DNA of 64,000 nucleotides from Streptomyces sp. NBC_00154 (lineage in GTDB: Bacteria; Actinomycetota; Actinomycetes; Streptomycetales; Streptomycetaceae), in contig NZ_JAPEMI010000002.1 in the NCBI RefSeq assembly GCF_026342835.1, forward strand, positions 1,674,001 through 1,738,000. Reading direction: 5' to 3'. The notes beneath the pieces are model-generated. The model saw only the letters and a list, made by a program, of their open reading frames with translations. It did not search any database and was not told the origin of the DNA. The translations under genes were made by a program, and so were the position numbers. Below, one piece after another: positions 1-7,112 of the stretch; the first letter of the stretch is position 1, and each line of letters begins with the position of its first letter.

Positions 1-84
1 GTCGCCGAACTGGGGCCCGGCGAGCCCGAGCAGCTGATGGATCTACTGACCCGGTTTGCCTATCCTGCAGGTGCTGAGGCGTAA
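1..84 (+). CDS. C-terminal end of a cut-off gene, possibly a MarR-type regulator
   Basis: Frame 1 is open from the window edge and ends at TAA 82-84, giving 27 residues. They include PEQLMDLLTRFA, a short amphipathic helix. Such a terminal helix is common at the end of MarR-family regulators, where it forms part of the dimer interface, but 27 residues are too few to prove a family. The start lies outside the window. Confidence 0.35.
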   Translation, partial: VAELGPGEPEQLMDLLTRFAYPAGAEA

Positions 85-460
85 GCGCGTCCGTGCACCG
101 GTTGCCCTGCCGCGTGGGCGCGGTTTGTCGCATCCGGGTTTCGTAGCGAACCCGCCCTTGAGAGCTGCGGCCGACGTTGCTACGCGCCGGCCCTGGCTGC
201 GGGCGGCGGTCTGGGCTTCGTCGCCGACCGGCACCGAGCTGTCCGCGCGGCATGCCTGGTCGGCGGTGTGCTCTTCGCTCTCGCACGCATCGCCGTTGTT
301 TCGGTGTCCGGCCCGCCGGCAGGCCGAATGCCCGCCGCCCCGAGTGCCGGGCCACCGGTCCAGACAGAGCGCCGATGTCACCGGCGGAGGGGGTGCAGGC
401 GACGAGGGCGCCGTGTGACGCTCTGGGGCGAGGCGTCACGCGGCGTCCATGGCCCGGGGA
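85..460. other. Intergenic stretch, nothing recognised
   Basis: About 375 bases without a convincing gene. Both strands are open for long distances, as is usual at this GC content. The translations are arginine- and alanine-rich, with no recognisable motif and no good ribosome binding site. No repeat or strong hairpin was noticed. Confidence 0.5.
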
Positions 461-1111
461 TCACGCGGCGAGGCGCTCCGCGATTTCCTTGGCCTTGGTG
501 GTCGCGTCCTTGAAGGCGCGCTCGCGGGAGACCTCGTAGAGGGGTATCAGCTCGGACATGGCCGGGTTGCGGGGGGCCATGGTGAGTTCGGGGACGATGA
601 AGTCGAGGTCCAGGCCGAGGGTGCCCTTGAGCACGGCCTCCAGGTAGTTCTGTACGAACTCATAGCCCTCGCGCGGGGTGCCCGGCGCGTAGGAGCCGCC
701 GCGGCTCGCGACGACGGTGACCGGGGTGCCCTGGGCGGAGAGGGTCTCGCCCGCGGTGCGGCCGAGCAGGATCACGTTGTCCAGCCACGCCTTGAGAGTC
801 GACGGGATCGAATAGTTGTACATGGGGGCGCCGATCAGGACGGCGTCCGCCTGCTCCAGCTCTTCGATGAGCTTCACACGCGCGGCGAACGCGGCGGACT
901 GCTTCGGGGTGTGCTCGGACGGGGCGGCGAAGCCGGCAGTGTGGGCGTCGGCAGTGATGTGCGGGACAGGGTCGGCGGCGACGTCGCGGTAGATCACCGT
1001 GCCGTCCGGGTGCTGCTCCTCCCAGGCCTTGCGGAAGGCGTCCGCGACCGAACGGGACGAGGACGCCTCGCCAGGGAACACGGACGAGTCGATGTGCAGC
1101 AGCGTGGCCAT
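461..1111 (-). CDS. azoR: FMN-dependent NADH-azoreductase (AzoR family)
   Basis: 216-residue cytoplasmic flavodoxin-fold oxidoreductase. AzoR proteins use FMN and NADH to reduce quinones and azo bonds by two-electron transfer. Visible are the N-terminal strand MATLLHIDSS, the phosphate-binding S-x-S-R-S segment (residues about 16-22), the FMN loop APMYNYSIPSTLKAWLD near residue 95 and SRGGSY near residue 137. Length fits the family (about 200-210). ATG at 1111 was chosen because GGAGAAAG lies just upstream and the protein then begins at the conserved first strand; an upstream ATG would add 25 unrelated residues. It is divergent from a nitroreductase gene across an AT-rich spacer, suggesting joint control by a quinone- or electrophile-sensing regulator. 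Confidence 0.9.
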   Translation of the reverse strand: MATLLHIDSSVFPGEASSSRSVADAFRKAWEEQHPDGTVIYRDVAADPVPHITADAHTAGFAAPSEHTPKQSAAFAARVKLIEELEQADAVLIGAPMYNYSIPSTLKAWLDNVILLGRTAGETLSAQGTPVTVVASRGGSYAPGTPREGYEFVQNYLEAVLKGTLGLDLDFIVPELTMAPRNPAMSELIPLYEVSRERAFKDATTKAKEIAERLAA

Positions 1112-1192
1112 GGACTTTCTCCAAAAAGCAGTGCCCGAGGCGGGGAGCCGGGGGCTGAGGATTCGTACTCGACGACAGTCAAACACAAGATA

Positions 1193-1221
1193 GTATTGAA
1201 TGATACAGTCACAAGTAATAC
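1193..1221. promoter_or_regulatory. Divergent promoter/operator between azoR and nitroreductase
   Basis: The 160-base spacer contains an unusually AT-rich patch with a dyad, GTAT (1193-1196) and ATAC (1203-1206), and a wider pair GTATT (1193-1197) and AATAC (1217-1221). Such dyads in divergent oxidoreductase promoters are typical binding sites for MarR/HxlR-type or TetR-type repressors. The regulator itself is not identified; the gene fragment at the window start is one candidate. Confidence 0.4.
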
Positions 1222-1270
1222 GGTAGTGAGTATGACGAAGTTAGTGACCTTGAGCAGGGGATACGCAGCC

Positions 1271-1939
1271 ATGGACGTCTATGAGGCGGTCACGAGTCGG
1301 CGGGCGGTGCGCGGATTCACCGACCGGCCTGTCCCGAAGGAGGCGCTGGAGCGTGTGCTGTCCGCCGCGGCTTGGGCGCCGTCCGCATCGAACCTCCAGC
1401 CGTGGCGCGCCTACGTCCTGACCGGCGCGCCGCTGGCCGAACTCAAGAAGCGCGCCGGCGAGCGCATAGCCGCGGGCGACCCCTGGGACGAGCCGGAGTA
1501 CGAGCAGTACCCGCCCGCACTGAAGTCCCCGTACTGCGAACGCCGATTCGCCTTCGGTGAGCAGCGCTACGGCGCACTCGGCATTCCGCGCGAGGATGTG
1601 GAGGCGCGCCAGAGGGCCGCTTCCGCGAACTGGGACTGTTTCGGCGCGCCCGCCGCCCTGTTCTGCTATATCGACCGCGACCTGGGCCCGGCCCAATGGT
1701 CCGATGTCGGCATGTATCTGCAGACTGTCATGCTGCTGCTTCGCGCCGAAGGGCTGCACAGTTGCGCGCAGATGGCATGGGCGAAGTATCGCAAGACCGT
1801 CGCGGAGGTACTGTCACCCCCGGACGAGCTCATCCTCTTCTGTGGCATGTCCATCGGGTTCGAGGATGTCACGGTGGGTTACGCCCGTACGGGACGGGCG
1901 CCGCTCGACGAGACGGTCACGTTCGTCGATGGTTACTGA
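1271..1939 (+). CDS. Nitroreductase family protein
   Basis: 222-residue FMN-binding nitroreductase-fold protein. It starts MDVYEAVTSRRAVRGF, the classic N-terminal helix with the FMN-phosphate-binding Arg pair (residues 10-11). WAPSASNLQPW near residue 40 is the second flavin contact, and the C-terminal half has the GMSIGF-x-D segment. These enzymes reduce nitro groups, quinones or flavins with NAD(P)H as dimers. ATG 1271 was chosen because the family begins at this motif; an in-frame ATG at 1232 would add 13 residues from the operator region. The coding sequence forms part of a much longer open frame starting at 449, which is an antisense artefact over azoR. Confidence 0.88.
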   Translation: MDVYEAVTSRRAVRGFTDRPVPKEALERVLSAAAWAPSASNLQPWRAYVLTGAPLAELKKRAGERIAAGDPWDEPEYEQYPPALKSPYCERRFAFGEQRYGALGIPREDVEARQRAASANWDCFGAPAALFCYIDRDLGPAQWSDVGMYLQTVMLLLRAEGLHSCAQMAWAKYRKTVAEVLSPPDELILFCGMSIGFEDVTVGYARTGRAPLDETVTFVDGY

Positions 1940-2038
1940 AGCCGCCCGCCCTCGGCCGATCAAGGCACCGCTTCTTGCCACGCCCCCATAGGGGTTCATA
2001 TCAAATATTTCGGACACACTCCCGACGAAAGGCATCTC

Positions 2039-2456
2039 ATGAAGTTCGCAGTCATCGGCGGTACCGGGCTGGTCGGATCGCAGGTCGTCAAGAATCTGAT
2101 TGCCGCCGGGCACGAGGCGGCATCGCACTCGCAGTCCACCGGAGTCGACGTCTCAGCGGGCAGGGACTGGACGAGGCGGTGGCGGGTGCCGATGTCGTCG
2201 TCAATCTGACGAATTCGCCGACCTTCGACGAAGCCTCCCCGGCGTTCTTCCAGGCCTCAATGGACAACCTTCTGGCCGCGGCCAGGCAGGGCAGCGTCGG
2301 CCACTTCGTCATCCTCTCGATCGTCGGCGCGGACCGGCCCGCGCCCAGTGGGCGCGGGCCGGGCCGCATCCCACGGCGGCGTATCTGCCGCGGGCCGTTC
2401 AGGCTCTGGACTTCTTCCAACGCCCCTCGCTACCTGCCGCATCTGGCGACAACCCA
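2039..2456 (+). pseudogene. Broken NAD(P)-binding SDR/NmrA-like oxidoreductase
   Basis: Starts with an excellent Rossmann motif, MKFAVIGGTGLVGSQVV, behind an AAAGG ribosome site. After about 40 residues the frame is lost by what looks like a one-base deletion near 2158. It resumes in another frame as GLDEAVAGADVVVNLTNSP and then FVILSIVGADRP, the fourth and fifth strands of an atypical SDR. Beyond about 2345 similarity fades, and at 2457 the gene meets the terminus of a small TnpB-type element. The usual length is about 250 residues, so the C-terminal third is missing. Its position after the azoreductase/nitroreductase pair suggests it once belonged to the same redox-stress group. Confidence 0.75.
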
Positions 2457-2822
2457 CCGTTCCTGGGCGGTGAGCAGGAGTGAGTCCTGACTCACCGGCA
2501 CGCCCCGAACGGTGTTGGGCGCACTGGTCCTCCGCTTTCGCGTCCCGGTCGGCGACGCATATCCCGTATGCGGTCCGTCCCGGGCGGGCGGAATCCCTAC
2601 GATCTGGCCATATGGGTGTGGCCAGAGGCGACGGGGAGGCCCCGCACCATCTCGCTGGTGACACGGGGGCCCCGACCGCTGACGCCACACCCGGCGTCCC
2701 AGATCGCACCGAGCACGCTACGCACATCCCGCCAGCCATGCCCACGGACCGTCGCACCGTTCACTCAATCGTGCCCATGTTCGCCAAAGCAGCTTGTGTG
2801 CCCAGCAGTTGCGAACCCCCGG
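2457..2822 (-). mobile_element. Small non-autonomous derivative of the TnpB-type element (right end and left end kept, no tnpB)
   Basis: Read on the minus strand, the segment ends with CAGGACTCACTC and AGGAACGG, closely matching the right terminus of the full element that ends at 8788. It also contains the same upstream block (GCGAAAGCGG, then CAACACCGTTCG). The other boundary, 2805-2822, resembles the full element's left end, GGGGTT...CTGCTG (13 of 17 positions). The tnpB gene has been lost; only short decayed traces of its 3' end remain. The right end abuts the broken SDR gene at 2456/2457. Confidence 0.6.
2498..2524 (-). ncRNA. Conserved hairpin of the TnpB element right end (candidate omega-RNA scaffold, derivative copy)
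   Basis: On the minus strand GTGCGCCC pairs with GGGCGTGC around the loop AACACCGTTCG. The full-length copy has the same loop, but its stem is GTGCATCC/GGATGCGC. Two base pairs differ by compensatory changes, which supports selection on RNA or single-stranded DNA structure. In TnpB elements the guide RNA is transcribed from this end and its guide lies just outside the terminus. Confidence 0.5.
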
Positions 2823-2843
2823 GCAACCCCAACGTGCGGGCCG

Positions 2844-3968
2844 TCAGTCTTCGACGGTATGGCAGGACCTCGGTGCATCAACAGGGTTGCACCTGGCGGG
2901 CCCGCCGTCCGGGAGCTGTGCGACGTAGTCGCTGCCGTAGCGGGCGGCGAGCCCGGGCACCGGGAAGTCGGTGCTGACGATCTGCGCACCGCTGGCCAGC
3001 GCGGCCTCGAGCTGCCTGGTGTCACCAGTCCTGGCCGCACCGAACGGAACGTCGCTGCGCGTCCGGACGAGGTACCCCTTGCGCACCCAGTCCTGGATCT
3101 TCACGGTGTTCGCGCCGGTTGGGTCGTTCTCCTCAAGGAATGCGGCGTCAGCGCGGCCAGGAGCGGAGTCGGTGAACAGCACACGGCCTTCGAGATTCGG
3201 CCGGCCGCTGAGGTACGGCGCCTGCAGCTTGGCGTCCTTGTTGTCCATCAGGAACACGAACTTTCCGCGCGCCTGTGCCAGGCTCGGCCAGCCGTGGCGC
3301 AGTACGGACTCCTCGAGCGTCAAGCCCCGGTGGCGAATCGTGTCCGGCGTGATGAGCTCGTCCGCGTCGAACACCGAGCGGATCTCGGTGTCGAGCCGGT
3401 CGAACTGCTTCACATCCCAAGGCGGGCTTTTCGGGCCCCCGAGTTGCTCCATTTTCGGGTCCGTCGCCTTGAGCTCGAGCAGGATCGGGATCGGCACATG
3501 GTTCGGATTCGCGTCCGACCACGTCTTCACCTGCCGCAGGCACTTCACCAGCGTCGAACACGTCGTGTTGTAGTCGTGGTCGGCCCAGTGCATGACCTTG
3601 AGGCCGGGTCCCGCGAGGTCGGGGTCGTCGAGCGGAGGGAGCCCTGCCTTCTGCCGGATCAGCGGGTTGGTGTACAGCCCACCCCGGTCACTGTCGGGCA
3701 TCACGTCGAGTTCGAGCTGGCGCACCGGCTGCTGGTCGAGTTGCACCGGCAGCGAAGCGTGCGAGTACCACAGATTGTCGGGGTCGGATTCGCCCTGAAT
3801 CTTCTTCTCAGCGAAGGACACTTCGCGGTGGTAGCTGTTGTGCGTACCCAGCATTTGGATCTGGTTCATCCGGACCGGGGCGTGGTCGTTGGCGTCCGCG
3901 GCAGAAGTAAGCGTGCCAAGGCCGAGGGCAACTGCCGCACTGATGAGTGCAAATTGACGTATACGCAT
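2844..3968 (-). CDS. Secreted phosphatidylinositol-specific phospholipase C-like protein
   Basis: 374 residues with an N-terminal signal peptide (hydrophobic segment about residues 6-27). The PLC X-domain motif QMLGTHNSYH carries catalytic His43, and VMHWADHDYNTTC matches the second substrate-facing part of the Ca2+-dependent PI-PLC-C1 family. Members cleave the phosphodiester of phosphoinositides or related lipids outside the cell. ATG 3968 (MRIRQFALI) was preferred over 3977 because it gives a normal signal peptide and follows a G-rich GGGTGGGGG sequence. It is divergent from another secreted phosphodiesterase-type gene at 4432. The 3' end lies only 22 bases from the small TnpB-derived element. 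Confidence 0.85.
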   Translation of the reverse strand: MRIRQFALISAAVALGLGTLTSAADANDHAPVRMNQIQMLGTHNSYHREVSFAEKKIQGESDPDNLWYSHASLPVQLDQQPVRQLELDVMPDSDRGGLYTNPLIRQKAGLPPLDDPDLAGPGLKVMHWADHDYNTTCSTLVKCLRQVKTWSDANPNHVPIPILLELKATDPKMEQLGGPKSPPWDVKQFDRLDTEIRSVFDADELITPDTIRHRGLTLEESVLRHGWPSLAQARGKFVFLMDNKDAKLQAPYLSGRPNLEGRVLFTDSAPGRADAAFLEENDPTGANTVKIQDWVRKGYLVRTRSDVPFGAARTGDTRQLEAALASGAQIVSTDFPVPGLAARYGSDYVAQLPDGGPARCNPVDAPRSCHTVED

Positions 3969-4431
3969 GACCCCCACCCTCGCCGGTGCTCATGGTCATC
4001 AAACGAAGACCGACCAACCTCACAGGGAATGCCTCCCCAACAACTCCGCGGTCCCGACGAGGTGTTGTGCCCGGCGGCCGTCGTGCACGTGCGGTCGCCA
4101 TCAGTGGAAATGAGGGTCATTCTCGGGGGCGGCCCGTGCAACCGTGGCCTCTCCGTGTGGACTTGCCCGCACGAGCGACATTCCCGGCACTGCAGAGTCG
4201 GTCCATCACGCGGAGGCAGCCCGCTGTCATCGGCCAGTGGCCGAACCCGGTAGCGCCACGGTCGGGCGGGCGCGCACAACCGGACGGCGCCGGCGTCCCG
4301 TCAGGCCCCGGCTGCGCGTCTGGTGCCCAACATTGGGACGGGACCAACTCTTGACCCTCCGGCCACGAATCCGCCAAGGGGCCGGATCATGATCGTGATC
4401 GTCTTGATACCTGTCGCAGGAGGACCACACC
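3969..4431. other. Divergent intergenic region between the two secreted phosphoesterases
   Basis: 463 bases separating the divergent starts. No gene, tRNA or convincing direct-repeat PHO box was recognised. The region must hold two promoters. Its length suggests complex regulation, or a small unrecognised remnant. Confidence 0.4.
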
Positions 4432-5256
4432 ATGCTGCGCCGTACCTTGTCCGCACTCGCCGTCGTCTCCGTGCTCGCCACCACGGGGATCGCCCAGGCC
4501 TCGGCCGCCGAAGGCACCGGTGCCCGCGTGCTGGACGTGATGACGTTCAACATCCACCACGCCCAGGGCACCGATGATGTACTCGACCTCCAGCGGATCG
4601 CCGACGTCGTCAAGGAAAGCGGCGCCGACGTGGTCGGGCTGCAGGAGGTCGACAACCACTACTCCGGGCGCAGCAATTGGGCCGACCAGCCCGCCGAGCT
4701 GGCCGCCATGCTGGGATACCACGTGGTGTTCGGCGCCAACATCGACAACAACCCACCGACACCCGGCGGGCACCGGATCCAGTACGGCACCGCGATCCTC
4801 TCCCGGTACCCCATCACCGAATGGGACAACACCTGGCTGTACAAGTCGCCCGGTCAGGAGCAACGCGGGCTGCTGCACGCCACGCTCGACGTCCGCGGGA
4901 AGGCCGTGCACTTCTACTGCACCCACCTTGCCGCCAGCTCGCAGACCGACCGTCTCCACCAGGCCCCGCAGCTCGTCGACCTGATAGGTGACACCGATCC
5001 GTCGATCCTCGTGGGCGACTTCAATGCGGTCCCGTCCGCGCCCGAGTCCCAGCCATTGCAGACCAGCTACACCGACGCATGGACAAAGGCCGGTCACGGG
5101 GACGGGATGACCTTTCCCGCCGAGGGCCCGACCGAGCGGATCGACGACATCTACACCACGGACGAGGTCAAGCCGGTGGTCACCCGCGTCCTGCACGCCG
5201 ACCCCACGGCTTCGGACCACCTCCCGGTCATCGGCCGGGTGGTCGTCGCCCCCTGA
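4432..5256 (+). CDS. Secreted endonuclease/exonuclease/phosphatase (EEP) family protein
   Basis: 274 residues. Residues 1-26 form a signal peptide ending at ASA. The EEP fold is clear: MTFNIHHAQG (metal/phosphate Asn40), GLQEVDN (Glu72, metal), CTHLAAS, VGDFNAVPS (Asp/Asn pair) and the terminal SDHLPVIG with the catalytic Asp-His. Members hydrolyse phosphodiester or phosphomonoester bonds in nucleic acids, sphingomyelin or inositol phosphates; the substrate cannot be told here. AGGAGG sits 8 bases upstream of ATG. Pairing with the divergent PI-PLC-like gene suggests extracellular phospholipid or phosphate scavenging. Confidence 0.88.
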   Translation: MLRRTLSALAVVSVLATTGIAQASAAEGTGARVLDVMTFNIHHAQGTDDVLDLQRIADVVKESGADVVGLQEVDNHYSGRSNWADQPAELAAMLGYHVVFGANIDNNPPTPGGHRIQYGTAILSRYPITEWDNTWLYKSPGQEQRGLLHATLDVRGKAVHFYCTHLAASSQTDRLHQAPQLVDLIGDTDPSILVGDFNAVPSAPESQPLQTSYTDAWTKAGHGDGMTFPAEGPTERIDDIYTTDEVKPVVTRVLHADPTASDHLPVIGRVVVAP

Positions 5257-5447
5257 CGAGGCTTCCAGTCGGGTTCGAGGCGACCCGGGGCTTCAGAGGA
5301 GTGAGGGGTCGCTTCGAGGGTGCGTGGCACGTCGCCCGGGCTGGGGCGGGCCGTGGCGCGCAGGGATCGCAGTATCACGCTGTTTGTGGACTACATGGAG
5401 GGCGCCGCCGAGCGAAACCTGATGGTCAGGCCGGGCGAGGCTCTGGA

Positions 5448-6407
5448 ATGCTGATGGCCGTGATCGACAAGCCCCCCATCGACGAACGGTCATGGGCCGA
5501 AGAAGTGGCCCAGGCGTGGGGCCTGGACGGTGTTGAACTCGTGTTCCTGCCGATCGGTTTGGACGGGCAGGCGTGGGCGTACCGGATCAACACCACTGGT
5601 GGTGATGGCTACTTCCTGAAAGTGCGGCGCGGGGAGTTCGCGTCGGCGGCCGTGTCGTTGCCGCAATATCTGCGCGAGCAGGGCCTGACCCACGTGGTGG
5701 CACCGATCAGCACGCGGTCCGGCGAAGCGGGTCATGCCATGGGTGACTATCGCATGCTCCTGTATCCGTTTCACGCCGGCGGGAACCTGTGGAGCCGCGG
5801 CCTGACCGACCGACAGTGGATCGAGTACGGGGAGTTCCTGGGCAAGCTGCACAGCACTGTGCCCAGCCCACGGATCGAGTCGGTCCTGCCCGCGGAGAGC
5901 TATGCGACGACCGCACCGGCTAGGGTGTACGCACGTACCGCCGAGGCAGCGGTGAGTAACGTGCTCGGCGCCTTCTGGCGGCGGTATGGTGCCGCGGTCA
6001 CAAGGCTGTGCGAGACGGTCTGCGAGCTCACCGCCAAGGTCGGGGCCGGTCCGCATGTCATCTGCCATGCCGACGTCCATCCGGGCAACCTGATCGCCGA
6101 CGGTAATGGCCCTCTACATGTCGTCGACTGGGATGCACCGATCATGGCGCCGCGCGAGCGCGACCTGATGTTCGTCCTTGGACAGGGCTTCGGTGACCAT
6201 CCGGTCAAGCCCCGCCGGGAGGCGCTTTTTCGTCAGGGTTACGGGCCGCTCCAGGTCAACGAGGAGCTTCTGTCGTTCTATGGTCAGGAGCGCAATCTGG
6301 ATGACATCGCCGACTTTCTCAGTCGCATCCTCGATCCCCGGACGAGCCCCGAAGCCCGGGCGAACGATCTGCATTGGCTGACCCGTAATGCCGAGATGCT
6401 CACGTAG
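5448..6407 (+). CDS. APH-family phosphotransferase (aminoglycoside/spectinomycin phosphotransferase-like)
   Basis: 319-residue cytoplasmic protein-kinase-fold enzyme. HADVHPGNL is the catalytic loop (Asp as base, His and Asn in the H-x-D-x4-N pattern) and VVDWD holds the metal-binding Asp pair. FLKVR at the N-lobe supplies the ATP Lys. The overall pattern is closest to APH(9)/spectinomycin phosphotransferase-like proteins, which often act in self-resistance or as metabolite kinases. The start at 5448 is followed by a second ATG at 5454; GGGCGAGG upstream serves either. It stands alone, with no drug cluster nearby, so the substrate is unknown. Confidence 0.8.
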   Translation: MLMAVIDKPPIDERSWAEEVAQAWGLDGVELVFLPIGLDGQAWAYRINTTGGDGYFLKVRRGEFASAAVSLPQYLREQGLTHVVAPISTRSGEAGHAMGDYRMLLYPFHAGGNLWSRGLTDRQWIEYGEFLGKLHSTVPSPRIESVLPAESYATTAPARVYARTAEAAVSNVLGAFWRRYGAAVTRLCETVCELTAKVGAGPHVICHADVHPGNLIADGNGPLHVVDWDAPIMAPRERDLMFVLGQGFGDHPVKPRREALFRQGYGPLQVNEELLSFYGQERNLDDIADFLSRILDPRTSPEARANDLHWLTRNAEMLT

Positions 6408-6494
6408 ACACCTGCTTCGGCCAGGTCGTGCGCGGTACCCACCGGAAGCGGGTTCTGATGCGTGGAGCCTGCTGCCTTCGGACTTCCCGTCGGC

Positions 6495-6640
6495 GTCGGC
6501 CGTGAAGTACTACTTCGATGAACAGGACGCCAGCGGTGATCCGGCCGATCCTGAAGCCCAAGACTCGGATGAGGGGCTCGCGGAACACGATGCGCGAGGC
6601 AACTGCGATCAGAACGAAGCTGGGTGACTGTGCGCAGCGT
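6495..6640 (-). pseudogene. Possible remnant of an EamA/DMT transporter C-terminus
   Basis: One minus-strand frame reads SPSFVLIAVASRIVFREPL followed by GRITAGVLFIEVVLHG. This resembles the last two transmembrane helices of EamA/DMT permeases (S-P-x-F-x-x-L...E-x-L...AGVLLI). There is no start codon, the frame is closed on both sides and no other part of the gene is visible. This is a weak call. Confidence 0.3.
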
Positions 6641-7112
6641 GTTCATCTTCTTCTTCAACGCCAACGCGGTGGGCTATCGCGGACGACTGACGCAGGGCTG
6701 ACTGCGGGAGGTGGGCTGCCGCAGGGAATCCGCCGGTGCCGGAGCGGTGAGGTCGGGTGCGGTCTTCAGCCGTGCGTTGTCACGGCAAGTTCAGGGTGCG
6801 CTGTGCGACAGGGCGTCCTGGATCATGCCCGCAGAGGGCCGGGAGGGGCGATGATGTCAGCCATGGCATTGTCGACGGCGTTCACGAAGTTGTTCGGTGT
6901 GCAGCATCCGATTACGTTGGCGCCCATGGGCGGGGCGGCCGGTGGCGAGCTGGCGGCGGTCTCCCGCGGCGGTGGGTTGGGGTTGTGAGCTGCTGTCGGT
7001 TTGCTGAGCTGAAGTGAGTAGTGGTGAGCGGGAGTGAGTTCTGCCGGTGGGTTCGCGGGGGTGGGAACGGGGGTTCTGGAGCCGAATGGGTGACCTTGGC
7101 GGCTGATGTTCG

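Noticed and set aside
449..1270. Long open frame fused in front of the nitroreductase
   Set aside because: It is the antisense of azoR in a high-GC frame; the nitroreductase family starts at 1271 with its conserved N-terminal motif.
2568..4253. 561-residue plus-strand frame across the PI-PLC gene
   Set aside because: Antisense of the phospholipase with its clear signal peptide and catalytic His motif on the other strand.
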